Below, in pieces: positions 8,180-16,303 of a DNA stretch of 25,115 bases. Source of the DNA: a virus. A model generated the notes under the pieces. It saw only the letters and a program-made list of their open reading frames with translations, was not told the origin of the DNA and searched no databases. The translations under genes and the position numbers were made by a program. Location of the stretch: IMG/VR virus record IMGVR_UViG_3300025000_000394, positions 1-25,115 of that record; one strand, written 5' to 3'. The first letter of the stretch is position 1. Each line of letters begins with the position of its first letter.

Positions 8180-9493
8180 ATGTCTTTCGATGTTGTGACC
8201 ACTTCCCTCGCCTCCGCCGTCGCGTCGGCCGGGACCATCACGCTCGCCTACCCCACCGGCCGCAGCGCCGGCGACTACACCGGGGCGCACGCGCACAAGA
8301 TGTATGCGATGGGTGCCAACTTCGCGGCCCCCAACGACTTCACCGTGGCTTTCGGCGCCACGATCGTCGTGACCTACAACGGTTCAACGACCATTCCCGC
8401 CGGAACCACGGTTCGCTTCCAGTTCGATCAACTCGGCAGCGATGACGGCGTCAACGAGGTGATCCTGCCGAACAACCTGGTTCCCGCCCGGTTGCACCTG
8501 ATCGACCTGGGCGCCCCGATCACTCTCGATGCCGACGGCCTGATCAAGGCGGCCACCAGCACCGAGTTGCCCGACACTGAGACCGTGACCTACACGATCG
8601 CGACGGCCGGCACGTCGCCGCTCGACGGTGCCAGCCAGACGTGGGTGCTGGACGCCCCTCGCAATATCACCGCGACCGTCACTCACGACTCGTCCGTTGT
8701 GGCCATGACGATCAAGGTGACCGGCAAGGACGTTTTCGACGTCGAGATGTACGAGGAGCTGTCCATCGCCGCGACCGGTACGTCGCAGACGGCGGCTGGT
8801 CTCAAGGCGTTCAAAGAGGTAACGTCGGTGGCGATCACCGCCGCGGCCGATGCGGAGGCCAATACGCTGAACCTCGGATGGGGCGACGTGCTGGGCCTGC
8901 CGGTCTACGTGCCGGACGCCAGTTACGTCGTGGCCGAGATGGAAGATGGCGTGTGCCTGCCCCGCAAGCCGGGATACGTCTACATCCCGTTCCACTACGG
9001 CGCCACGCAGATCAATGCCGGGACCGGGTGGTTCATCAACTCCCCGGTGGCGGGCCGGATCGTCGAACTTCGTACGGCGGTGGAAATCGCTTTCACCACC
9101 GGCGGGGCCGTCACCGTGAACGTTGGGGCCACGCCTGTTGACGGGCTTTCCGTCACCATCGGCACCGAGGCCGCCGACGAGTTGGACTCCGATACGGCCA
9201 CGGCGGGCCACGCTTCCGCCGTTGTCGCCAAGGGGGATCTCATCACGATCCTTGGCGCGTCAGGGTTTGACTCGGCGGGCGCAATCAACGGTGTGCTCGT
9301 CATCGCGGTCGATCCCGACGACCAGATGGACGGCACGTTCGTTGCCGGCGTCACCAGCAAGGCGACTGCGACCACGGGCGACGTTCGTGGCACCTACGAC
9401 GCCACGACGGCCTGCGATGGTTCCACGTCGTTTGCCCTGCTGGCCATGTTGGCCGACCCGGGCAACCGCGGCGTTCCGCAGTACGCGGCCTAG
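8180..9493 (+). CDS. probable capsid decoration / head fibre-type protein
   Basis: This encodes 437 residues from ATG 8180, with AAGGA at 8167-8171. The protein is rich in Thr, Ala, Val, Gly and Asp and looks like several beta domains. One contains VTYTIATAGTSPLDGASQTW, and a C-terminal domain contains GWFINSPVAGRIVELRTAVE. There is no membrane segment. Its place directly after the major capsid gene and before the adaptor, and the repeated beta architecture, point to a virion protein on the capsid surface. The family is not identified. The gene is followed by a strong hairpin that may end or reduce transcription. Confidence 0.65.
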   Translation: MSFDVVTTSLASAVASAGTITLAYPTGRSAGDYTGAHAHKMYAMGANFAAPNDFTVAFGATIVVTYNGSTTIPAGTTVRFQFDQLGSDDGVNEVILPNNLVPARLHLIDLGAPITLDADGLIKAATSTELPDTETVTYTIATAGTSPLDGASQTWVLDAPRNITATVTHDSSVVAMTIKVTGKDVFDVEMYEELSIAATGTSQTAAGLKAFKEVTSVAITAAADAEANTLNLGWGDVLGLPVYVPDASYVVAEMEDGVCLPRKPGYVYIPFHYGATQINAGTGWFINSPVAGRIVELRTAVEIAFTTGGAVTVNVGATPVDGLSVTIGTEAADELDSDTATAGHASAVVAKGDLITILGASGFDSAGAINGVLVIAVDPDDQMDGTFVAGVTSKATATTGDVRGTYDATTACDGSTSFALLAMLADPGNRGVPQYAA

Positions 9494-9502
9494 CACTCAA
9501 CC

Positions 9503-9540
9503 GGTCGGGAGGGGGTCGCCGCCCCTCCCGACCCCTTCTT
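9503..9540 (+). terminator. perfect 12-bp hairpin with short pyrimidine tail
   Basis: GGTCGGGAGGGG (9503-9514) pairs perfectly with CCCCTCCCGACC (9522-9533) around a 7-nt loop, followed by CCTTCTT. The T-run is weak, so it may act as a partial terminator or an mRNA-stabilising 3' end. It lies between the capsid genes and the tail connector genes, where different transcript levels would be useful. Confidence 0.65.
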
Positions 9541-9563
9541 CCAGGCAGAAAGGATAACGACGC

Positions 9564-9941
9564 ATGGATTTTTATAATTGCAAAGTTCGCCTTGGCGGCA
9601 ACGTGCTGAATGAGGTTCGCCTGTCTGACGTTCCAGCCCCCGAAATCCTGATTCTCAAATACATCCACGGTGGTGACGCAGTGGTGGAATTGGAGAAGAG
9701 CAAGGGCGGCCAGATCGAGCACGAGAAGGAGCGGGCCCGCCTGGAGGACAAGTATGGTCTTGTCCTGGCCAAGCGGGAACTGACCTTGAACGCGATTTTC
9801 GGGCCGCCGCACCAGGATCTCCCGATCCATGTGAACGGTGGCAAGGCGGCGGCTGACGACGGCCGGCGCAAGCGGACCCGGGCGCCGATGCCCGACGAGA
9901 TCGCCGAGACCGGCGAGGAATCCGCCAGCATCCTCGGATAG
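9564..9941 (+). CDS. conserved phage protein of unknown function next to head completion genes
   Basis: This encodes 125 residues from ATG 9564, with AAAGGA at 9549-9554. The first 70 residues are a compact domain starting DFYNCKVRLGGNVLNEV, with IHGGDAVVELE and a charged helix. The C-terminal 40 residues are Gly-, Arg- and Pro-rich and look disordered. Similar small proteins occur, as I recall, before adaptor genes in other podovirus-like genomes, which would fit a head-completion or assembly role. No enzymatic motif or membrane segment is visible. The next gene follows after 12 bases with its own GGGAG site. Confidence 0.55.
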   Translation: MDFYNCKVRLGGNVLNEVRLSDVPAPEILILKYIHGGDAVVELEKSKGGQIEHEKERARLEDKYGLVLAKRELTLNAIFGPPHQDLPIHVNGGKAAADDGRRKRTRAPMPDEIAETGEESASILG

Positions 9942-9953
9942 TGGGAGAGTTGA

Positions 9954-10652
9954 ATGGCCCGGGGTACGCAACTGCAATCGCTGGTTAGCCAGCTCCGGGC
10001 CGAGACTCGCGACAGCTCCAAGGTCTCGGTCGGCACCGATGCTGAGGATAATCTGAAGCAAATCCTGCGGCGCACGCAGGAAACGCTCTATGACGACCAC
10101 GACTGGAAATTCCTTCAATTCTATGTCTCGAAGGACCTGGCGGCCGGGCAGCGGTACTACGACATGCCCGATGGGCTCTCCGACGCGCGTATCACCGATG
10201 TCGCTGTCGAGTGGAGCGGCGAGCCCTACCCGATCGAGCAAGGCATTGGTTTCCAGGAATACGCTGAATACGACAGTGATGGCGACGAGCGGTCGGAGCC
10301 TGCCTTGCGCTGGGACTGGCGGCGTACGAGCGAGACGGCTACGCAGATCGAGGTGTGGCCGATTCCCTCGACCAACACGCAGAAACTTTGGTTCCGGGGC
10401 ATTCGTAACCTCAACCCTCTGGTGGCGAACACCGACCGGGCGACCCTTGACGACACACTGATTGTGCTTTTCTCCGCCGCCGAGATCCTGGCGTCGCGTG
10501 ATGCCAAGGACGCCAAACTGAAGCTGGCCGCGGGCCAGGGGCGGTTGGCGTCGCTGCTCAAGCAAACGTCAGGGCTGCATCAGCCTTTCGCCATTGGCGG
10601 CGGGGATGCTCGGCGTTCGATGCGCGGGCACACGATCATTCGGGTGCGCTGA
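9954..10652 (+). CDS. head-tail adaptor protein (T7 gp11-like tail tubular protein A type)
   Basis: This encodes 232 residues from ATG 9954, with GGGAG at 9943-9947. The adaptor ring sits under the portal and joins it to the tail nozzle. The protein matches my memory of phage adaptor proteins: an N-terminal helical segment with QLRAETRDSSKVSVGTDAED, then ILRRTQETLYDDHDWKFLQ, a central beta region with QRYYDMPDG and QIEVWPIPS, and a C-terminal helix AAEILASRDAKDAKLKLAAG. Size and position, directly before the large nozzle gene, support it. Its stop abuts the next ATG (10653), so the two are probably translationally coupled. Confidence 0.8.
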   Translation: MARGTQLQSLVSQLRAETRDSSKVSVGTDAEDNLKQILRRTQETLYDDHDWKFLQFYVSKDLAAGQRYYDMPDGLSDARITDVAVEWSGEPYPIEQGIGFQEYAEYDSDGDERSEPALRWDWRRTSETATQIEVWPIPSTNTQKLWFRGIRNLNPLVANTDRATLDDTLIVLFSAAEILASRDAKDAKLKLAAGQGRLASLLKQTSGLHQPFAIGGGDARRSMRGHTIIRVR

Positions 10653-13043
10653 ATGAGCTACGTCGTCGTCAAGAACTTTAAAGCGGGTCTGGACCGGCGC
10701 GGGTCGCAGGTTGGCGGCGACCCCGGCTCGTTGTGGGATGCCTGCAACGTGCTGATCAACCGCAAGGGGGAGATCGAGCGGCGCAAGAAGTTCGTTTCAA
10801 CGTATACCCTGCCGGCCGACACTTTTGGCATGCATGCGACTGGCTCGACGTTGCGGGTGTTCGGTTCCGCCGCGGCGCCCGTCGTGCCCTCGGGGGTGGC
10901 CTACCAGCGTCTTCAGCACCCCGACGGATCCACGGCGATGTCCAAAGTGTTGTCGGCCGAGAACTTCGATGGCAAGCCTTACGTCGTGGCGAAATTCGCC
11001 GACAACGGGGTGTACCATTTTTATGATGGTGCGTTGGTGCCCGACTGGTACGTCGGCATTGTGCGCGCGGATATGACCAACAACGACGGTATCGCCGAGC
11101 ACCTGAAGGCGCTGATCGACGCCAGCGCGGATTATAGCGCGACGCGATCGGGTGCGGTGATTACGGTGACAGGAGCCGCGAACGTCGCTTTCGATACCGA
11201 GACATCGGTCGAGAACGGCGGCGCGACGGACAACCAGGCGATTGCCACGGCGACCACGCAGACGGCGGTCGAGGATGTGATCGAAGTACGGGCGACCGGC
11301 GCAGTAACGGTGACCGCCGGAGCGTCGGCAACGGCGGCGACAGGCTCAGTAGAGCTAACGGGTGGGGCTTCGGGCAGTGTCGACAGCGTCACGGTCAACG
11401 GGGTCACGGTCACCAGTGGGGCCGTGCCATTCAACAGTTCCCTGGACCAGACAGCGACGGATTTGGCCGCTAACATCACGGCGCACACGTCGAGCCCGGA
11501 GTATACGGCCGCGGCGGTCGGCGCCGTTGTCACGATCAGCGCGGCGGCATCGGCCGGCGCGGCGCCCAACGGGTACGTCGTCGCGTCGTCGGTGACTACG
11601 ATCACCAAGACGGATGTCAACATGGCGAGTGGCGCCAATAAAGGGATATCCTCCGTCAAGGCCGATGGCGTCGAGGTGTTGGGCGCGCAGGTCAACTACA
11701 CGACCAGCAACTCGATTCTGGCCGCCGCCCTGGCGGCGCAGATCAACACTTACACGTCGAGCCCCGAATACTCGGCCACCGCCTCCGGGCCAACGGTGAC
11801 TATTCGTGCGGCGGCAGGCACCGGCGACGGCCTAAATGGCGCGCTGGTGGCGGTGACCGCGGACAGCGGTGTCACGGCGACAACGGCCAACATGGCGGGC
11901 GGCGTGGACGCCGTGACTGGCCAGCCGCAGAAAAACACGTTTACGATCAGCGGTACATTCGAGGTGGGCGACAAGTTCAATGTTGCCCTGGGTGACGAGA
12001 GTTTCGGCTACGTCGGGAATCCGCTGGTGCGCGGTGCTCAGTTGTTGACGCACAAGGCGAAGATGTACACCGTCTCTGGCAGTCTGGCGCAGTTCTCCGG
12101 TGTCAACAACGCGGCGTCATGGAATCGCGACAGCGTCGAGTATCCGGGTGCCAACTACATCAATCTGGCCAGCCAGGACGAAGGTTCGCAGACGCTTTAC
12201 GGGCTGGGGCAGTATCAAGGCAACCTTGCCTTTTTCGCGCGCAATGCGGTGCAGGTGTGGGCCATTTTCGCCGACGAGGATAGCAATACGCTACTGCAGA
12301 CCCTCAAGAACACCGGCAGCCGTTCGGGTGGCACGATCCTCGGATATGGCAACGACGATCTGTTCTACTACGCCGATTCCGGGTTCCGTTCGCTGCGGGC
12401 CCGGGACAGCAGCAACGCCGCTTACGTCAACGACGTGGGCACAGCGATCGATCCGTTTGTCAAGGAGTACGCCAAGACGCTGACGGATGCGCAGATCGAG
12501 GACGCGATAGCGGTGCTGCAGCCGGATGATGATCGGTATTGGGCGGCGTTGGGCACTAACCGGGTTTTTGTGTTCAACTACTTTCCGGGCTCGAAAATCA
12601 GCGCGTGGACCTATTTTGACACAACCGACGACGTCGGGGGGCAGATTACGGCTTGGGCGCGTATCGCCGAGAAGCTGTACGCCCGCGCCGGCGACACGAT
12701 TTTCCTCTACGGCGGATCTGACGGCGACACATACCCGGAGGACGATGAGGCGGTGGCGACGGTAGAGTTGCCTTTCCTCGACGCCGACCGGCCGGGGTCC
12801 GAGAAAACGGTGACAGGTGTGGGCCTGGGTTGCACCGGCCAATGGTTGGTGGCGCTCCTGGTCGAGCCGACCGACACCTCGGCGTACGTCACGATCGGTC
12901 GGTTCACGAAATCAAGTTTTAAGTCACCCGGCGGCGCGGGGGAGCACCGGACCACACACTTCGCGCCCAAGATGGTGTGCTCGCAGGCGGGCCCGGCGAC
13001 GTTGAACAGTATCATCGTGTTTCACAACGAGTTGAGCGAGTAG
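10653..13043 (+). CDS. tail nozzle protein (T7 gp12-like tail tubular protein B type) with inserted repeats
   Basis: This encodes 796 residues from ATG 10653, directly after the adaptor stop. The N-terminus (KNFKAGLDRRGSQVGGDPG, then a CNVLINRKGEIERRKKF stretch) and the C-terminal two thirds (YGLGQYQGNLAFFARNAVQV, a SGFRSLRARDSSN segment, an RVFVFNYFPGSKISAW segment) are typical of podovirus nozzle proteins, which form the end of the tail tube and anchor fibres. Between about residues 145 and 420 lies an Ala/Thr/Val-rich region with two clear copies of an 88-90 residue beta domain and a partial earlier copy, probably Ig-like domains pointing outward. The length is similar to T7 gp12. It is followed by the internal-protein block. 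Confidence 0.85.
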   Translation: MSYVVVKNFKAGLDRRGSQVGGDPGSLWDACNVLINRKGEIERRKKFVSTYTLPADTFGMHATGSTLRVFGSAAAPVVPSGVAYQRLQHPDGSTAMSKVLSAENFDGKPYVVAKFADNGVYHFYDGALVPDWYVGIVRADMTNNDGIAEHLKALIDASADYSATRSGAVITVTGAANVAFDTETSVENGGATDNQAIATATTQTAVEDVIEVRATGAVTVTAGASATAATGSVELTGGASGSVDSVTVNGVTVTSGAVPFNSSLDQTATDLAANITAHTSSPEYTAAAVGAVVTISAAASAGAAPNGYVVASSVTTITKTDVNMASGANKGISSVKADGVEVLGAQVNYTTSNSILAAALAAQINTYTSSPEYSATASGPTVTIRAAAGTGDGLNGALVAVTADSGVTATTANMAGGVDAVTGQPQKNTFTISGTFEVGDKFNVALGDESFGYVGNPLVRGAQLLTHKAKMYTVSGSLAQFSGVNNAASWNRDSVEYPGANYINLASQDEGSQTLYGLGQYQGNLAFFARNAVQVWAIFADEDSNTLLQTLKNTGSRSGGTILGYGNDDLFYYADSGFRSLRARDSSNAAYVNDVGTAIDPFVKEYAKTLTDAQIEDAIAVLQPDDDRYWAALGTNRVFVFNYFPGSKISAWTYFDTTDDVGGQITAWARIAEKLYARAGDTIFLYGGSDGDTYPEDDEAVATVELPFLDADRPGSEKTVTGVGLGCTGQWLVALLVEPTDTSAYVTIGRFTKSSFKSPGGAGEHRTTHFAPKMVCSQAGPATLNSIIVFHNELSE
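11085..11906 (+). repeat. internal protein-level tandem repeats in the nozzle gene
   Basis: Two copies of an 88-90 residue unit lie at about 11367-11636 and 11640-11906. Shared landmarks are SSPEYTA / SSPEYSA, VVTISAAA / TVTIRAAA, and NMASGA / NMAGGV. A shorter related segment at 11085-11222 carries ADYSATRSGAVITVTGAA. The DNA copies share the run ACACGTCGAGCCC near both SSPEY positions but have otherwise diverged. Confidence 0.7.
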
Positions 13044-13045
13044 GG

Positions 13046-13504
13046 ATGGAACTACAAAACCCCGTCACCTACGAATCCGCCTTGTTCGTCGCGGAACGTA
13101 TGCGCGAGTGGGACCACCGTGAGATCTACGCCACCCGTTGGACGGAAGACCCTCGTGTGGTGGCGATGGACTGCGCTGGCGCGGGTTCTTTTTCGTGGTG
13201 TGCGGGGCTGGAGAAGCCTATTGCGGTCATCGGCGCCGTACCGACCTGGCCGGGGGTGTGGTCGGTGTTCATGTTCGCGACCGACGATTTTCGACGGATT
13301 TCGTTTTCCCTGACAAAGTTCGTCAAGCGTGTTATGATCCCGGCATTGAGACAAACGGGCGCGCATCGCGCGGAATGCTGCTCAATTGAAGGCCATGAAA
13401 TCGCCCATCGGTGGCTGGAGCTGCTTGGTGCCAAACAGGAAGGTCCGACGATCGAAGACTACGGCCGAAACCGGGAGTCTTTTCGCCGGTACGTTTGGAG
13501 ATGA
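13046..13504 (+). CDS. T7 gp13-like protein (DUF2833, GNAT-like fold)
   Basis: This encodes 152 residues from ATG 13046, two bases after the nozzle stop; an upstream in-frame extension is not needed. The sequence resembles the DUF2833/gp13 family: a short N-terminal helix region, a PIAVIGAVPTWPGVWSVFMF segment around residue 60-77, TDDFRR, a helix LTKFVKRVMIPALR (89-102), HRAECCSIEGHEIAHRWLELL (108-128) and LGAKQEGP. That pattern is GNAT-like, but acetyl-CoA binding residues are not obvious. In T7, gp13 is a late protein associated with internal virion protein assembly. Its stop overlaps the next gene's ATG cluster. Confidence 0.75.
   Translation: MELQNPVTYESALFVAERMREWDHREIYATRWTEDPRVVAMDCAGAGSFSWCAGLEKPIAVIGAVPTWPGVWSVFMFATDDFRRISFSLTKFVKRVMIPALRQTGAHRAECCSIEGHEIAHRWLELLGAKQEGPTIEDYGRNRESFRRYVWR
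13497..13500 (+). promoter_or_regulatory. ribosome binding site choosing ATG 13507
   Basis: GGAG is followed by three consecutive ATG codons (13501, 13504, 13507). Only the third sits at a 6-base spacing, and it gives a protein starting Met-Cys like the following gene. Confidence 0.55.
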
Positions 13505-13506
13505 TG

Positions 13507-14115
13507 ATGTGCCTGCCTTCTGCAAGTGTCCCGAAAGATAATTCCGCCGAGATCGCCCGCCAGGAGGAGGCCGCCCGCCAGGCGCGCATTACCGAAGGTG
13601 AGGCTAAGATCGGCGAGGCTTTTGGTCAGTTTGATGACCCTTTCTACGCCTCCCGTGAGAAGTCGTACACGGACTACTATTTCCCGCAACTGGAGGAACA
13701 GTACAACGACGCGCGGCGAAAACTGGTGCTGTCTTTGGCGGGTTCGGGCAACCTGAACTCGGGCTCCGGCGCCGGCGAGATGGCGGACCTGACGAAGGCG
13801 TTTGAGACGCAGCGAAGCACGACGGCCGGCAGCGCGCTCGACTTCGGTAACACGACTCGCAGCAACGTCGAGGCCGCCCGCCAGGAGTTGATCGCGCAGA
13901 ACCGGGCCGCCGCCGATCCATCGGCGGCCGCGTCGTCGGCCATGGCGCGTGCGGGCGTGCTTACCCCGCTGCCGGCGTTTAGTCCTCTGGGTGACATTTT
14001 CGCCAGCCTGATCAGCAGCGCGGCGATCCCCCTGGCGGCGGAGAGTAAGGGCTACCCGGGGTTCAAGACGGGGTTGTTCTCGGCGGACAGTTCCGCCGTG
14101 CGGACGGTGAAGTAA
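13507..14115 (+). CDS. probable internal virion / ejection-associated protein, Met-Cys start
   Basis: This encodes 202 residues from ATG 13507; ATG 13501 and 13504 are in frame but less well spaced. It starts MCLPSAS, then a helical charged stretch (EIARQEEAARQAR). A conserved-looking block follows with FGQFDDPFYASREKSYTDYY and a QLEEQYNDARRKLVLSLA segment, then a Gly/Ser-rich linker and an Ala-rich C-terminus with a mildly hydrophobic LGDIFASLISSAAIPLAA. Position between the gp13-like gene and a gp14-like gene suggests a virion-internal role. The cysteine at position 2 is not a lipobox. I cannot name a family. Confidence 0.6.
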   Translation: MCLPSASVPKDNSAEIARQEEAARQARITEGEAKIGEAFGQFDDPFYASREKSYTDYYFPQLEEQYNDARRKLVLSLAGSGNLNSGSGAGEMADLTKAFETQRSTTAGSALDFGNTTRSNVEAARQELIAQNRAAADPSAAASSAMARAGVLTPLPAFSPLGDIFASLISSAAIPLAAESKGYPGFKTGLFSADSSAVRTVK

Positions 14116-14832
14116 ATGTGCGATCCGATGATTGCCACGGGCCTCGCGTTGAACGCGGCTGGGACGGCGTACAGCGGTCAGCAGCAGGCCAAGAATGCCA
14201 AGAGGCAGGTCGCTGCCCGCAATGACACGGCGGAGGCGGAGCGTATTCGCCAGAAAGCGCACCAGGAGGCGGCGGCCGGCGTGTTCAACAAGTCGCTCGG
14301 CGAGTATCAAGGCGCGGAGCAGGCGAAGGGCGAGCGGCAGGCGGTGGACCGTCGAATGACGGCTGTCGATAAAGCGGCTGCCGAGACCAAGTCCGTTGGC
14401 CTGCCGACGGCGGGCAGCGCGCCACAGGTGGTCCGCGCGGAAGCCGCGCGTAAGATGGCCGGCGCCTCCGCGGACGCGCGGGCCGAGGCGTCGCGCGCCG
14501 CCAAGTTGGGCGGTTTCGGGGATCTGTTTTTCAACAACAGCCAAATGCTGACAGGCAACCGGTCGAAGTTGGGCACCATCGGCGATTTTTCGGCTCGGTC
14601 GGCGGGATTGCTGCCATACGAGCAGCAGGTGGCCGCCGCCAACGCCACGAAAGCGCCGGGCATGTTTGGAGACCTTTTGAAACTGGCGGGAACGGCCGCG
14701 ACGATATACGGCGCCACGGGAGGCAACTTCGGTAAAATCGCGGATATGTTCAGCGGCGGGGGTCATGCGCGGACGTTCGCGCCGGACAACGCCTCGTGGT
14801 CGACGATGCCCCACACCGGAAACATCTGGTGA
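14116..14832 (+). CDS. T7 gp14-like internal virion protein
   Basis: This encodes 238 residues; ATG 14116 directly follows the TAA of the preceding gene. The N-terminus (MCDPMIATGLALNAAGTAYS followed by GQQQAKNAKRQ) resembles internal virion protein gp14 of T7-like phages, which starts Met-Cys, has a short hydrophobic segment and then an Ala/Gln-rich helical body. Gp14-type proteins are ejected from the capsid and help form the channel across the outer membrane. The rest is Ala-, Lys- and Glu-rich helix, with a hydrophobic glycine-rich patch near the C-terminus (LLKLAGTAATIYGATGG). Similarity is by pattern and position, not measured. Confidence 0.65.
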   Translation: MCDPMIATGLALNAAGTAYSGQQQAKNAKRQVAARNDTAEAERIRQKAHQEAAAGVFNKSLGEYQGAEQAKGERQAVDRRMTAVDKAAAETKSVGLPTAGSAPQVVRAEAARKMAGASADARAEASRAAKLGGFGDLFFNNSQMLTGNRSKLGTIGDFSARSAGLLPYEQQVAAANATKAPGMFGDLLKLAGTAATIYGATGGNFGKIADMFSGGGHARTFAPDNASWSTMPHTGNIW

Positions 14833-14836
14833 TTCG

Positions 14837-16303
14837 ATGCCGACGATTGTCAACCCCTACGGCTACCAAACCCCGATCGGCTCCGCGCTTGGCCAGATGA
14901 TGGACGTGTTTTTGAAAGCGCCCGGCCCCGATGAGAAAGCGCTGTCGGCGGCCAAGCTGTCGACTCTGGAAGAGAGCCGACGGAAGACGCTGCTTGAGGC
15001 GGACGCGCTGCGTCGCAAACAAAAAGCGGGTGTGGACCTGTCGAGCCTGTTTACCGGTTTGCAGGGCCTGGCGACGGCGCCGTTTGTGTTCGCCGATACC
15101 AACGAGGGCGCGGTGGAGGGGGCGCAGGCGACGGCGCTTCCGCGGCGCAGGGACGAGATGCGCGCCGCATTGCCGGCTGCCGCGGGGCAGGCGGCCTCGA
15201 TCGCCGCCGGCGGGGGCGTCGACCCCAAGGACGTCGCCAACATGTGGCGCTTCTTCGTTGGCAACACCGGCATGGGCGGGGGCGAGGCCGGCGCGCGTTC
15301 TTTCCTCGGGGCTGGCGACGCGCTCGATCCCGGAAAGGCATACGCCGCCGAAGATTTGCAGCCTCTTCGGGATCAGGTCCAGGGTAACGAGATTTCCAAG
15401 ATCTTCGCCCGGCCGGTTGACACGGCGGCGGGTGCCGTCACCACGTTCGCGCCGGACGACCCGCGCGGCGGGCCGGTCTACGGCAGAGACACCGAGTCGA
15501 CGGCGAAGGCCGCTTTGGTCAACAAGGCGGCGGCCGGCGAAGATGTCAGCCCGATCGTGCGGGCGATGATTGGCGCCAACAGCGGTACGCCGCGCAACTA
15601 CCTGTCGGCCGACGGCACGCGCGGCATCACCTTGGACGGCATCACCGATTCGCAGAGCGGACAGCCGATTGCCGGCGGCTCGACGGTGTTCACCGGGCAG
15701 GTGCAGACCGGTACGCCGGGCGACCTGACCAAGTCGACCGTCACGGCGCTGCAAAAGGATGCGATCGGCATCCAGCGATTCAGCACCCTGCTCGATCAGA
15801 CGCGCGCCCTGGCGCAAAAAGACCCGAACAACTTTGGCCTGCCGGGCTTCGTCAAGGGTAAGATGCAAGACATGCAGGCGTTGACGGAGGGTATGGCCAC
15901 GGGGCTCGGGTATACCGGAGCCAACGAGGCAGCCGCCGAGCTGCGCGCCAAGATTACCAGCGATCCAAACCTCGATCCCGCGCTGTTCAGCGGTATCTTC
16001 GATCCCAGCCTGCCGGCGCTGGAAACGGCTTCCGACCTGCTGGTGTACTCGGCCGCCGAGGCGCTGGCCGGACAGTCGGGCCGGGGCATCTCCGACCGCG
16101 ATGTCAAGATCTTCAAAGACATCGTCGGCAATCCGCGCGACTTCCTGACATCACAGCAGCGCTACCTCGCCAAGTTGGACATCATCGAGCAGATCGTCAG
16201 CGGCCGGAAGAAGGTCATCGACAACGCGCTGGGCAAGGGAAAAGGTACGCCGCCCATCTCCACAGGCAACACGTCCGACGATGACCCGCTGGGGCTCCGC
16301 TGA
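14837..16303 (+). CDS. putative internal virion / DNA ejection protein (T7 gp15 position)
   Basis: This encodes 488 residues from ATG 14837, four bases after the preceding stop. The protein starts MPTIVNPYGYQTPIGSALGQ and contains an amphipathic helix with LSAAKLSTLEESRRKTLLEA. Long Ala/Gly-rich segments follow, with little hydrophobicity. Near residue 420-450 an SGRGISDRDVKIFKDIVG segment is followed by a YLAKLDIIEQIVSGRKK helix. Segments of the form 'GR(I)SDxDV' occur near the end of large ejection proteins of several podoviruses as far as I know. No enzymatic domain is visible. The function is inferred from gene order. Its stop overlaps the next start (TGATG at 16301-16305). Confidence 0.6.
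   Translation: MPTIVNPYGYQTPIGSALGQMMDVFLKAPGPDEKALSAAKLSTLEESRRKTLLEADALRRKQKAGVDLSSLFTGLQGLATAPFVFADTNEGAVEGAQATALPRRRDEMRAALPAAAGQAASIAAGGGVDPKDVANMWRFFVGNTGMGGGEAGARSFLGAGDALDPGKAYAAEDLQPLRDQVQGNEISKIFARPVDTAAGAVTTFAPDDPRGGPVYGRDTESTAKAALVNKAAAGEDVSPIVRAMIGANSGTPRNYLSADGTRGITLDGITDSQSGQPIAGGSTVFTGQVQTGTPGDLTKSTVTALQKDAIGIQRFSTLLDQTRALAQKDPNNFGLPGFVKGKMQDMQALTEGMATGLGYTGANEAAAELRAKITSDPNLDPALFSGIFDPSLPALETASDLLVYSAAEALAGQSGRGISDRDVKIFKDIVGNPRDFLTSQQRYLAKLDIIEQIVSGRKKVIDNALGKGKGTPPISTGNTSDDDPLGLR

Noticed and set aside
6776-8296. Long minus-strand open frame (506 codons) opposite scaffold and capsid genes
   Set aside because: It spans two genes and their gap on the other strand. Its composition is that of a shadow frame and no domain is recognisable.
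13459-14853. Long minus-strand open frame (464 codons) opposite the internal protein genes
   Set aside because: It is very Arg-rich and crosses several plus-strand gene borders; high GC explains the lack of stops.
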